Shown here one piece after another: positions 22,543 through 34,219 of a DNA stretch of 64,000 bases (the first letter of the stretch is position 1; every line of letters begins with the position of its first letter). The DNA comes from Siphonodentalium dalli (Eukaryota; Mollusca; Scaphopoda; Gadilida; Siphonodentaliidae), in assembly GCA_032622095.1 (NCBI GenBank), contig CP136062.1, positions 32,798,918 to 32,862,917 of the forward strand, read 5' to 3'. Below the pieces are notes generated by a model. That model was not told the DNA's origin. It did no database searches and worked only from the letters and a program-made list of their open reading frames with translations. Made by a program: the position numbers and the translations under genes.

Positions 22543-23505
22543 GGGTTCGTTCACACACAGGCAAGTTTGCACGACATTTGTTGCAGGCAACTTCCAACAG
22601 AAAACCAGATGTTGCCCGAATATATACGGCAACATGCTTACACAATACATATTTATATTTACATACTAAATGTGATTATCACTAAATCCAGCATTCCGAT
22701 TGGTCGGCGCCCACGTGACTAGTTGCAGTTTTTTCACGGTGAACGCGCGAGAGCTCATAACTGCAGCCCGTCATTACATCGCCGCGTCATAGGTTTCGGA
22801 AATAAGAACGCTTAATGTTTTGGGCGCATTTGGACTCGCGCAGGATGGACTTAATAAGTCATCAGGTTTCAATATAAAGAAATTATTCCTGTTAACTTTT
22901 GCCAAGGGTGCTATGGGATATTTTGGGCTGGTTTTGTCACGATACACTTTTCGATTTAAATACATTTACAAAAGCGGCTTTTTCGCTAAATGTATGTAAA
23001 TATAAGGATTAACTGTCATGTGGACTGTTTTTATGGAGGTAGTTCCACGTGACGGTGCTACTAACACATTGCATTAAGATACCTGTCTGATTGATTCCTG
23101 CGAGATAATTGTATGCCGTATACAGACACATTTCGATAGCATCGCTATACTAGTGTAACTACATATATATTTTTACTTCTCGTGTAGTTAGCTTTGGTAC
23201 AAATGCATTTTATAAGCATTTTTTTCCATTCGGTTTTTGGCACATTGTAGCTTTATAAACAGAAATGATATGGGAAGTAATGCCTGGCACATTGTAGCTT
23301 TATAAACAGAAATGCCTGCAAAATAATGCCTGGCGAATTGTAGCTTTATATACAGAAATGCCTGCAAAATAATGATGCCTGGCGAATTGTAGCTTTATGT
23401 ACAGAAATGCCTGCAAAATAATAATGCCTGGCGAATTGTAGCTTAATGTACAGAAATGCCTGCAAAATAATGGCTGACAAATTGCACTAGAGTTTGAACG
23501 TACCC
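22543..23505. mobile_element. PIF/Harbinger-like non-autonomous element with TTA target duplication
   Basis: Termini GGGTTCGTTCACAC (22543) and the complement of GTTTGAACGTACCC (ending 23505) match at 12 of 14 positions. TTA flanks both ends (22540-22542 and 23506-23508), the target duplication typical of PIF/Harbinger elements. Its left end abuts the 57-bp minisatellite. It carries an internal tandem repeat but no transposase frame. Confidence 0.65.
23235..23480. repeat. ~49-58 bp tandem repeat, five copies
   Basis: Units of TGCCTGGCGAATTGTAGCTT followed by TATGTACAGAAATGCCTGCA and AAATAA, with length changes in the AATAATAA segment. It lies within the Harbinger-like element. Confidence 0.9.
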
Positions 23506-23508
23506 TTA

Positions 23509-24255
23509 GTTACAAGAAATATGTTCCACCATCATCGATCGATCAGGGATCTTGATTCGGTAATTCACTTCGAATGGGAAGTCTTATCACCTGTAATGAT
23601 GATTCATCTGGCGACCAATAAACGCAAGATGGGGATCGGACAATTGAAATCGTCTGAGGACGGGCTAGAGGAGTTTATGACAATGTAGCTTGGAGAGAAG
23701 TCCTGATGCTTTTCCGCTCCCGACCAGCTAAACCAACATGCTGGTGGGAATACGATGAGTGTGTGACTGCTATATATCCATAGTTTTAAATGTCGTGGTA
23801 TGTCAGTAAATAAATCCTCATCACCTTAAGTCGACAGAGCCTGATTTTCCCTATCATATATACGCTCGTGGCCAGAGTGGTATACACCAAACCCAAGCTA
23901 AACCAAAACGCGTATTCCCGGCCTGCACAATTATATATCGCTGCCGATACAGGCAAGGCTGCAGTAACTTAAATTCCGAAATGACAAAACTCATATACAT
24001 GTGATCCCAGACGTGCATGTGTAGAACTAGAAACTTCAAATAACTTCTTACTGAAATGTTCTGCAATTACCGAAATTGCTTTGATTAAATTAGTAGCTCA
24101 TACCTAATACAAACATTGCTTTGTGGATCTGAGATTCGCAGCTACTCGGAAAATATAACCATTTTCAAAGCCGTTCTCAAATTCATAATAACGAAATCAA
24201 AACGGTCAGTATATATTTACAATGTACGTGGTCATAAAAAACTATATAGTAAATG
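23509..24255. other. No gene recognised
   Basis: Small frames at 23494-23688 and minus 24066-23854 have no recognisable domain or splice context. Confidence 0.45.
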
Positions 24256-24256
24256 T

Positions 24257-24512
24257 AGTGCATGCTGTATTCATAATGGTGTCAGGCAGAGCTGGTGGAG
24301 TGCATGCTGTATTCATAATGGTGTCAGGCAGAGCTGGCGGAGTGCATGCTGTATTCATAATGGTGTCAGGCAGAGCTGGCGGAGTGCATGCTGTATTCAT
24401 AATGGTGTCAGGCAGAGCTGGCGGAGTACATGCTGTATTCATAATGGTGTCAGGCAGAGCTGGCGGAGTGCATGCTGTATTCATAATGGTGTTAGGCAGA
24501 ACTGGCTGGAAA
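24257..24512. repeat. 42-bp minisatellite, six copies
   Basis: Unit GTGCATGCTGTATTCATAAT followed by GGTGTCAGGCAGAGCTGGCG and GA. The period is divisible by three, so several frames stay open on both strands. These are repeat artefacts. Confidence 0.93.
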
Positions 24513-25165
24513 AACCCTTAATCAACATAGACATAAACTATTATATTATACTTATTTACATTCTAAATTAATATGCTTACTGGTGAATCCCTACATAACT
24601 ACAACATTTTCTTCGACCCCTTGGGGCCGTGTGTCGGGAGTCCGCGCTGGGACAGTTGTACATCATAATTAACATAATTGATAATGACATTTCGAGAATC
24701 CATGTAGACTTTTAACATCTTCATGAATTGTATCATATGTGAAATTACTGGAAATGGTTTTAATTCATCATTATCGCTTTATGCCAAATCCAATTATTGC
24801 TTAATTTGTGCATTACCCTGGTATTAACTGTATGTCTATGGAATGAGAATTTGTTCACGTTCACTGCTTTAAGCAGATTTGAAGCAATGCACACTCATAT
24901 TGAGTTCATGCCTCCATAAATCTAAATTACATATATCTGGAATAATAAAATATGTTACACTGAGGTTGTCAGGTTTTCATTAGGGTTGGTGGTTTCTATT
25001 TTTAGGTTCGTGGTTTCTCGGCGGAATGAACCCACTAAATACGTGATTCTACTCGATCTACACGAAATATTAAACCGACATCCATATCACATGGCAATAT
25101 GTTGATATAATCTGTTGAGATGTAATTATAAGGAATAATCTATATTTCTTTAAATAATTGCACAG
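24513..25165. other. No feature recognised
   Basis: AT-rich sequence without a credible ORF or obvious repeat. Confidence 0.5.
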
Positions 25166-25169
25166 TTTA

Positions 25170-26030
25170 AAGACATTTGCCAAACCACAAACTGGTATCA
25201 ATCGCTTCGCAATTTATAAGTTTGTGACTAGGAAAAACCACAGGCCACTGTGGGAAATTACCAGATATACCAATGTAAACTATAACAGTGACAAAGTCCG
25301 ATTTTTGAAAAAACACAGCATCTATCATATTCCTCCTAGATTCTCAAAATCTTTCTTCTCAGTCACAATATATTTCATTGTGTCTTATTGGCCGTGAAAA
25401 TTCTTTCTTTTGATATATAATTCGATAGTAATAAACGATGGTAAGTCGGAACATCGTATCGAAAACAAGATAAACCTACCGACGAAAAGCGGTCGTCAGT
25501 TTTCCTGTCCGGCAAGTAGTGATTATACACGGATACCAATTCAATTATTACGATCGCAATTGCCGAACTTGCGAATTTCCCGTACGATATGTCGACGTCG
25601 GTTAAATTGACTTCGTCAAGTTATGTATCAAACGAAAGAAAACTGTATGCCCTATAACATAAACTAGGGCATATTTTGACAGAGTTGACAATGTTTTAGA
25701 ATTTTTGAGGATATTAGGCGGACAGGGAGACTGACGACCCGTTTTACTCCCAAATTTCCAGTAGATATTGCAAGTTTCCGGTACCATGTCTCGACTTCCC
25801 TTTATTTGATTCAATGGAATACACCAAAAAGAAATGAAATTGCATGGCCAATAAGACAAGATTAAATATATTGTGACTGAGTTGAACAATTTTGAGAATC
25901 TATGAGAAATGTAAAAGATGGTGTGTTTTCCCCAAAAATCAGACTTGTGAACCTTGTCACTGGTATAGTATATATTGGTTTCACTGCTATTTTGCCCCAG
26001 GGGCCTGTGGGCAAAAGTCATGAAACTACA
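25170..26030. repeat. Large imperfect inverted repeat (~330-bp arms)
   Basis: The left arm (about 25170-25520) read forward matches the reverse complement of the right arm (about 25715-26030) at roughly 70-75% by eye. Shared blocks include AGATTCTCAAAAT, TCAGTCACAATATATTT, TGTCTTATTGGCC, GGTCGTCAGT and CCTGTCCG. The similar predicted peptides on opposite strands follow from this duplication and are not two genes. Confidence 0.85.
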
Positions 26031-26335
26031 ATTGTACTTATATTTAGTAACATATATTATTGTATAAGGTCCATTTTGAGTCGGACATCGTAACACATTG
26101 CTTCGCGTCAGAACTAAACTGTTCTATCCCCATTTTGGCGGGAAAATGATTTGGTATCTTTCGATACGGTGCGGGATTTCCTGTCCGAAAATCACCAGAT
26201 GTAGTGTCTAGCTTATACCAAATTTGAATGAGATGCTGTGTAAGTTTGTTCCATCTTAAAAACTCACTTTTTTGACAGTGCTATATTGTTCTATCTCCAT
26301 TGTAGACTAATGAATCTATTTATTTTGTACCACTC

Positions 26336-27519
26336 CAGGGGTGGTCAGGAAAAAACTTCCGAACACTAGGCACTTTTTTTTAATTTTTTCCGCCCTCTGG
26401 GTACTCACCACCCCCTAATTTTAATTTTTTTCCGATTCTGGGATAGGGACCCACCCCCTTCAAACTGCTTCACATGACTATTTTACTCAGTTGTCCTGTT
26501 CTTATCCGATCTATGTTCCATATCATGATTATAGAAGCATTCCTACTTTTGATTTACCACTAAGGCTGTAAAGTTTCAAAGCAATTCTCCAATAAATACG
26601 GGCTGTTGGTTGTGCTGTTGTATTCACATCTGAAATCCAAGATGGCTGGTGGTGGCTATGTTTGTTTTGAATAAATTTTGGGGGGAAAGTGAGCTTCCCA
26701 TCTTGAGGTCACCCCGAATATCCATATGAAGATTGGTGATGATTGAATGAGAAATGTGACTTTAAGATGGGGTAAAGGATTTAGTCATACAAAGAGTAAA
26801 ATCCAAGATGGCCGCTGGCAGCCATGTTTTTAACAGAAAAAAAGTGGTAGGCACCCATTGAGAGGTCACACCAAGGATTCATATGAAGTTTGGTGATGAT
26901 TATTTGAGGGATAAGCCCTGTATGGTGAGCTAAAGGATTTAGTAATGCAAAGAGTAAAATTCAAGATGACTGCCGGTGGCCATGTTTTTTTTATCGAAAA
27001 TCATTCCAACTTTCATAGCTCCCATCTGGAGGTGATCCTAGACCATGCATGGTACTGAACAACGTTGGGATCAGTTAAAGTTTGTTTTATGTTTTATTTT
27101 GTTATGGTTTTTTGAATAGTCTATTTTCACTTTTAGGATTTACATTTATTTGAAGAATCTATTATTGTGTTATGTTTTCATTTGTATCAGGTTGAATAAA
27201 TGATTTTAAATATAACTATTTAAACCTGAGCCTTTCCATGTCAATGTGAATTGATATATCTTTGATGAAAACATTGAGCAAACTGACCTTTTATTTACCC
27301 ATTGGTGTCATCCCTCATTTTTAACTGATAATGAACTCAAAGGGTTAAGTTCATACCTATTACATAATAGAAGCATTCTTTACAACTTTTGTCACATTAT
27401 TTTGAAGAAAAATGACTACAGGAAAAAAAATTCGGAGTCAGGAAAAATTGTGTTAGCCGGGCTGCTGAACCACTCACCCACCCCCGCCTAGTGTTCGGAA
27501 AAAAATTGCAGACCCCCTG
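26336..27519. mobile_element. hAT-like non-autonomous DNA transposon, copy 2
   Basis: Starts CAGGGGTGGTCAGG and ends in GACCCCCTG. TTCCGAACACTAGGC near the left end is exactly inverted near the right end (27485-27499). Flanking octamers TACCACTC (26328) and TACCACTA (27520) match at seven of eight bases, as expected for an 8-bp hAT target duplication. Subterminal GGGTGGGTGAGTGGTTCAGC is shared with the 18578-19701 element. Inside lie copies of the ~150-bp GCTGGC-core repeat. No transposase frame. Confidence 0.75.
26630..27010. repeat. ~150-bp repeat with AAGATGGC/GCCATG core, three units
   Basis: Units start near 26635, 26805 and 26955 with TCCAAGATGGC, a GCTGGCAGCCATGTTTTT segment, then CATATGAAGTTTGGTGATGA. 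It is the same family as 55720-56640 and 15440-16740. Confidence 0.75.
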
Positions 27520-27526
27520 TACCACT

Positions 27527-27940
27527 AGATTAAATTAATTTCAGTCCTAAAATGTATCTCTGACCTTCAATAGAAAGCAATGGAACCCGAACTTGACAGA
27601 ATGCCAGGGAAGTGACTAGTAGGAAATAATGCTTTCTCACTCCTATGGGCTAATGGGCGTGAACATCTAATTTCTAGGATAATTATTTAATTAAAATAAC
27701 ACAGAAAATGGCGTGATTTGGGATTGATGCACGTTTATAGGATTGAAAAACACGAACACCACTTATGCACGGAAAAAAAGTGAAAATTTTAACATATCGT
27801 GTAATTGTCTCTAAAGTGTTTTTTCGTGATTACATATGTGTTGTCTCGAAACTCGTCATATAATCTGATATAATAGTATTTTTACAACAGCTATCATTAC
27901 CGCTGTGTACTATCTTCCAAAACAGAATGAGAACATGTGA

Positions 27941-27977
<37 letters not shown>

Positions 27978-29170
27978 CAACACTTTAAACTCGATTTCCC
28001 ACAAAATTGAAATTATGGAGATAGAACAGTTTAGTTCTGACGCGACGATTGGGCACATTATTGTGACATCGCGTGTCGTCGTAAACAAATTCCTACGCTC
28101 GACTACCACTTCGAAGTGATCCGCCCTAACGTAATTATCCTAGTTAAATACATCTGCTCTTTTCAATTTAATTGCAAAATGATAAATTGTCCACTACTAG
28201 TTGAACGTTATTGTAAACAAGGTAGTCCAGGAGATCGGGAGGTAGTGTTGCTCATATTGACGGACAAGCTGCGACCATGTTATTTTTAATGTTTTAGGTA
28301 TGGTAATGAAGAAAAATCATGATAGCAAGAACAAATTTGTAGCCTTCTTTGGTTTTTTTCGACTTTTTTGGCATTTTTCTACATTTTAAGCCCAAAATTT
28401 TCATTTTTTTTTCAATGTGTAAAGATTTCATTTTAGTATGATTTTTGGTGATTAAGTTGAATAAAAAAGTAATTGTGTTAATAATGTTAAATAACTAATT
28501 GTGCTAAAAAAAATTGAAGAATTTCAATGTTTTTTTTTTAATTTTTTACCTTTTTACGTTTTTACGCAAAATCGTCCAAATTGCAACCATTTCATCTTAG
28601 TATGATTTTAAGGTTAAATTCACCATAATTATTTTAATATTGTTAAATAATTTACAACTTGGCTTCTACAATGTTTTAAAATGGATTTAAGAAGGTTTCT
28701 ACTTGTTTTCTAAGTTGAGGGGGGGGGGGTCTAATTCAAATCCAATTAAACATTGTACTGTTCAAAATTAGATAAATTCCTTAAGGCGTATGGTAGATAT
28801 ACGTAACTAGTTTTCAAAACGTATACATATGCCTTTCTATCCTGTGCGTTATGCACGCGAGTCGGATTTTACAAATTAAATTATGATGAAAAACCCTGAA
28901 TTTTGGGTGTGGTCATAATATTCCGATTAGAGAGTGGATGGACATGGGGCATGCGACACTGTGCAGTATATATGTATATAACAAGCATGACACGAGACAT
29001 TAGTATCTTTCTACTAAACTGTGCTTCCAGAGTTATCAGGAATCGAGTATCGGTGTTATTTCTTACCCACAAAAAATGGTCAATTTTAAAATGGTGTATG
29101 TGGGTCAAAGGACCACTGGGAGATAATAGGATGTCCAATGACTCCTATATTTCTATCGTATCACAGTAAA
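27527..29170. other. No gene; long G homopolymer at 27944-27976
   Basis: AT-rich sequence with T-runs around 28320-28560. A run of 33 consecutive G lies at 27944-27976. 28016-28045 on the minus strand shares CGCGTCAGAACTAAACTGTT with 26105-26124, a fragment of a dispersed repeat. No recognisable ORF. Confidence 0.55.
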
Positions 29171-29924
29171 GCTTTTTTTGTAAAATTGGCGCGGTTTACA
29201 CGATCAAAGTTCGATTTTCTTTACAATTATATGTTACAAGCAACTAATTATATAGAGTTACGCTTCTTGAAACTCGAGTCAGCATAACACAAAATCTGGC
29301 TGCTGATTGGTTGATTATCATTGAGGGAAATATCCATAATCGGGAACAGAAAATTATAGCCTACGTAAATATGGTGATCGTGTATGTTTAGATGTCCAGG
29401 AAGAGTCTGGTGGTGTCCAGAAGTTACGTGAAGGGGTCTGGATATGTTTATACTGCTGATTTTTGTGCAGTAAATGGGGTAGTTGTGGAAAAGCAAGATT
29501 ATCGTTTGAAACAAATACCGAAAAGGGCGCATTTGTTGTAACACACTTGTGCAGCGGATGACGTTCTGAAGGAAAATTGACCACTTGAAGTTCAAATAGG
29601 CTTAACCCATAGCCGGCGGGACTTTTAGTTAACACTGTCGCCTATGGAAAATAATTAGGTGTTTGTAACCTATAGATACGAAGCTTCAGTACATTAACTA
29701 TTATTCATATATTACTATATTTAAATCATATTTATGCATACAGTCGGCGTCGAAACAAAAACATGAATGTACCGATTATTCGTGACATTCAAGTTAAATG
29801 TTCAATAATAGAAAATTATACTGTGACTGGTTCATGCAACATGAGTTAATCAAGGTGTATCTTTATTAATAACAGTATACAGTACTATTAAAATCAGAAG
29901 AAACATGTGGCCCAGATATTAATA

Positions 29925-30760
29925 ATTTCAGATCATAATTAGCATCGCATTATATATTAACCCATCGAGGAATATGTCATAATGACACACTATATTACAC
30001 CTACTATATAACTGCTCCCTCCCTCCCTGACACAGGGCTACATATAAGAAGTTTATCGATGTCTACTTAATGAGAGTATACAGTTCCGTCAAAATCTGGC
30101 AAAAAATGTGACCTCGCATCGTTAACCCCAAATCTGTGGCGATTTTTCATCCATTTACCGAAGCTTCGTGACACGTACCGTCAAATGGCATCAAACGTTG
30201 AATGGTCACCATAAACTTCGATGTCATTCATTTCAGATCGTAACTATCATGGAATTATATATTAACCCATGGTGTAATTATGTCAAAATGACATTATATT
30301 ACACCAACCCTATATAACTGCTTCCTCCCTGACAGTGCTACATACAAGAAGTTTATCCATGTCTACTTAATGAGAGCATATAGTTCTGTCGAAATCTGGC
30401 GAAAAATGTGACCTTGCTTCATTAACCCCAAATCTGTGGCGGTTTTCATCCTATGTACCGACGCTTCGTGACATGTACCGAAGCTTGGTGACGTGTCAGA
30501 ACTTCTAAAATATACCCCATCGGGACATCAAATGGTATCAAACGTTGAATGGTCACCAGAAATCTCGATATTAGTCATTTCAGACCATAATAAGCATAGC
30601 ATTATATATTAACCCATCAAGAAAATATGTCAAAATGACACACTATATTACACCCACCCATATATAACTGCGTCCTCCCTGACACAGGCTGCATATAAAC
30701 AGTTTATCCATGTCTACGTAATGAGAGTACACAGTTCTGTCAAAATCGGGCGAACAATTT
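29925..30760. repeat. Internal ~300-350 bp triplication within the 5 kb unit
   Basis: Three diverged copies begin near 29928, 30230 and 30585 with ATTTCAGATCATAA, then ATTATATATTAACCCAT, a TATGTCAAAATGACA segment, CTATATAACTGC and GTTTATCCATGTCTACTTAA. The equivalent regions in copies 2 and 3 start near 34975 and 40030. Confidence 0.85.
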
Positions 30761-32633
30761 GGTCTATAAATCCCGTAGTGTGACACATTTAATATAGACC
30801 AAAACAATAAACACATTTCAACCCAAAGATAGTTACATTTTAATTGAAAAAATGGTCCAAACATGAAAAGTTAATTTTTGCCGATATTTAAGTCAAGTTT
30901 TTGAGAGAAAAGTCCAATATTTTGTTGATGTCAGTGGTGACAATAGTAAAAATTAACCATGGTACATCAGACATGTTAGTATTCAATGTATAGAAGGCAG
31001 CATAGCCAATTTTGTACATCATCCACAACTTGTAATCGATTGCAGGACACGCTGGGGCAATATTTACCATTTTCCATATTTTGGCAGCCATTTTGGCAGC
31101 CATTTTGAGCCAAAGTAAGACTTTTGGTTCCAGTGAGTTGGAATATTAATAGGTATAATCATATGCATCACTTACATTACAAAGTTCTGTTCATTTCTTG
31201 TTAAAATATGACTATAGTCTCAATTGTGATTTTTTGGTGAAATTTTATACCGCGTTCTGTAAATTCGAATCTTTTTAGGGAACGGAAGGGGCTAGGACCC
31301 CAAAAAGTGCATATTTAATTGTCCCAATGATCAGTTAATATACAAAATACAAAATAAAGTCGCATTACTCAACCAGTTCCAAACAGCATGAATTGATCTA
31401 GAAGATATTTGTAAAAAAAAAGTCATATTTTCAAATTCCGGCGGCCATTTTGGTGGTCATCTTGGATATTGAGTTTCAATTTTGCCCCCAAAAAGTGACA
31501 TTATGTCTTAGCTTCACGAAAATATATACATTTGTATACTTTTTACAAGATTTTCACCGCTATAATTTGCATAAAACTGACTTAGGGTCTGGTCTGAAAA
31601 ACGGCGGCCATGATGGACGCCATTTTGTCTGGAGTCTATACGGCCATTTTATTTTCTTGTTAACATTGCTTAAAAGTTGAAGGACATAATAAGGAACAAA
31701 ATGAGTGGGGAGAAGTTAAGTCCCATGGGGTGCAAGGGTACCCATATTAGATCCCGGACCACTAGTAGTACTATGACGTCGCCGGAAAATTCTTTCATTT
31801 TCGGTCGTCGGGTAGGTCAATAAAAACAGGTTTATCGCCAATTAAGCTACAAATTCACCACTGCTATCATGGATTTTCGTAATCTACATATATTTTACTA
31901 CAAAATTAGACCGGATAGCACTTGTCCGTCAAAATGAGCAACATTTGTTATTTCTTTGGGTCGATCTCCTGGACTAAGGAAAGAATTTCGAATTCCAAAG
32001 ATGAATCTAATTCTAATTCATGCAAAATGAAGTTCATATTGAAATTAATTAATTCTGCATAACTATGATCCGTGTTACAATTTCGAGATATATAATGTTG
32101 AAATTACAAATTAGAGAATACGCACGGATGGTCGGAGGTAGACAGGGTCGTGGCGACAGGGGGTGTGTCTCACTACTACCCCCAGCTTTTGCCAAAATTA
32201 GTCAGTAGTTGCACAATTCATGATTGACACAACACTGTAGTAACTGTAGGAACTCACATACCAGAATTAGGTTGATTTAGTCCTGGTAATTTAATAGTCC
32301 AACCGGTATTTAACGTGAAAAAATTGGTTTTTAGACGAAAAATGAAATATATTCCTACTTTTCGTCTTTTATTTTTACTGAGAATGTTGACAGACATTTA
32401 CAAGAGTTAGGTTAGATATGTTCATCAGTTGGAACGATTGAGGAACCAGTACGATGAGAACACTTCACCCATGATAGAAATTGTGGTCGTAAAAGTTAGC
32501 GACAGATTGAAATCAACATTCCAAGCACATAAGTTTGCAGACATTCTTTGTTATTCTATTTCACATTGATAGCATAGAGTATAAAATAATTGCTCAAGAG
32601 CTAATATGATTCCGAAATGGGAGTGAAGATAAA

Positions 32634-32879
32634 ATGTCCACTACGACATCCTTTCGAGTGAAAACGAGCAGACTCGATTTCAAATTCCAAGATAAAGTTA
32701 AAATGGAATGTAAATGTAAGTTGAGTATAGCATCGGATACCGATATTATGTGTTATAAGTTTGATAAACGGTCAGATATCAAAGAACATGTACATGTGCA
32801 TTGGTCAATAAAAGTTGAGTTAGGTCACCCAAAAGGTCAATTTTGTGTATATCAAACGCTGAGAATGCCTCACACATGA
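32634..32879 (+). CDS. Unrecognised 81-aa ORF in the 5 kb unit (also 37685-37930, 42739-42984)
   Basis: I do not recognise this protein. It starts at ATG in AAAATGTCC, about 55 bases after a TATAAAATA sequence, and is present with the same start and stop in all three unit copies. It is Lys-rich (14 of 81), has CKCK and ends MPHT. Differences between copies are few: S/N at residue 31, H/Y near residue 52, and T/K near residue 11 in copy 3. Because whole units are nearly identical, conservation does not prove selection. A second open stretch just upstream (32413-32570) ends SISH and is also unrecognised. It may be a piece of an old mobile or host gene, or chance. Confidence 0.25.
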   Translation: MSTTTSFRVKTSRLDFKFQDKVKMECKCKLSIASDTDIMCYKFDKRSDIKEHVHVHWSIKVELGHPKGQFCVYQTLRMPHT

Positions 32880-33091
32880 TAGATCTTAAAGTAAAACACC
32901 TTTTCCAAATCCTTCAGAACCTCTAAGTTCGACACCGTTGCCTTCAAGAAATCTTTCCTTTCCTCATCAAAATAGACCCTGAGAATAATCACGACCCGAA
33001 CGAAACAAGATACGCATATAACAGCAGAAACAAGAACAAGTGTATAATATATGTGCAAAGTTACATATAAGATACGCATCCCTGGCATCAT
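32873..33091 (-). CDS. Unrecognised membrane-like ORF in the 5 kb unit (also 37924-38142; altered in copy 3)
   Basis: The minus-strand frame starts with a hydrophobic stretch (TLVLVSAVICVSCFVRVVII), then a charged FDEERKDFLKATVSNLEVL segment. In copy 3 the first part is lost with a 57-bp deletion, but the second half keeps its frame. Its changes there (V to L, E to D, R to K, V to I, K to R) are mostly conservative, which hints at but does not prove coding constraint. No family is recognised. Confidence 0.22.
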
Positions 33092-33354
33092 TCACAATGT
33101 CCCTAAATGGTACTACAGAGAGGGAGTTCCCCGACATTAGTACGAAGATAATACCAGATAAACACAAATGCATAACACCCGACTCAGACTCAGCTGCAGT
33201 GATTTTAATTATCATAAATTCACAAATGTTATCGCCGACCACCGTACTGGTCATGTGGACAAAAAGAGGACGACGACCATTAGCTCATGATATGATCTGC
33301 GATAGATATACATCTGAAAGAAATTCACTTCTCAAGTCATTACACGGTACTTGC

Positions 33355-33593
33355 GTTTTGACAACCCAAAAGTTGTTTATAAATCCCATGAGTTAACACC
33401 CAAAACCAATGCAAAACTTTTCAGAGAAGTACAGAAATACATCGCTCGGACCAAGCGATTCACAAACTCAGTTTGTAAATATCCACCGTACATGATCAAA
33501 TATTATCAGATTAATACGAACCATGAATCCATAGCAACAACTCGCACCATTATCGATGCCGCTCAGTCCATTGGTATATATGTGCCTGCTTAG
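33355..33593 (+). CDS. Unrecognised basic ORF in the 5 kb unit (also 38406-38644; longer at 43394-43714)
   Basis: The frame starts at a TTG with no upstream ATG, so it is probably a fragment. It is basic and includes KLFREVQKYIARTKRF and YPPYMIKYYQINTN. Copies 1 and 2 end at a stop after GIYVPA. Copy 3 diverges after QSIG and stays open 31 codons longer. The preceding frame (33100-33396) ends close by in another frame, so the two could be parts of one frameshifted ORF. No domain recognised. Confidence 0.22.
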
Positions 33594-34219
33594 TATATTA
33601 GAGGTGCATAAATAGTAACGGAGTATGATGGCAGTGTGTTTGGTGGAAGCAGAGCGCTGTTCGTGCCCCTGTTGCCTCTGGTAATTGCAGCTACTTCGAA
33701 GCGCCCGTGCGATTTGTCTGTTGTTAGTTGCGTGTGACTAACAATGGGGTAATCATTGAACTATTCCTTCGCCAGCCTTGAGAATCGTTGTGCTTTACCA
33801 AAAATCAGGGAACGATTGCAACAATGGGATTGTGCTCTAAATACAATTAAACCATGACATTACCCGCATTGCATTGACCCATCGCACACCGAGAGAACAA
33901 TAAGCATTTACATGAAACGAGAGTCATATCTAAATTAAAATGCATATCGTAAGGCATATGAACAGACAATCACTCGCTATGTGGGATGGATTTAACATGA
34001 TTCCCAGAAACGATTCACTTAAGCATAAACGATTGATGTCTAATAAGGCCATGATGTAATTTACTTATTGATGTAATTGCTACTTGTTGTGTATTCATTG
34101 AATAAATATTCTGTTTAAACTTCACACACATTTCTGGCAGACATAAAACTGAATGCCCAAGAACACAACTTGTCGGGAGTAAATTTGTTTGAAGAATATA
34201 TATATAATCAAGACAATGG

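Larger units (their letters stand above)
29171..34219. repeat. 5.05 kb tandem unit, copy 1
   Basis: Begins GCTTTTTTTGTAAAATTGGC and ends near AATCAAGACAATGG, where copy 2 starts with the same sequence. Copies 1 and 2 differ only at scattered single bases and homopolymer lengths. The unit contains a triplicated ~300-bp segment, a cluster of GGCGGCCATTTT motifs and several short ORFs conserved in all copies. None of the ORFs has a domain I recognise. No terminal inverted repeat or LTR is visible at the unit borders. Confidence 0.95.

Noticed and set aside
21865-22543. Long ORFs on both strands (199 and 220 codons) over the 57-bp repeat
   Set aside because: The period is divisible by three and no unit contains a stop, so any frame stays open. 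There is no start context, signal or flanking coding sequence.
24116-24571. Overlapping ORFs over the 42-bp repeat
   Set aside because: Same artefact: a period divisible by three gives open frames on both strands.
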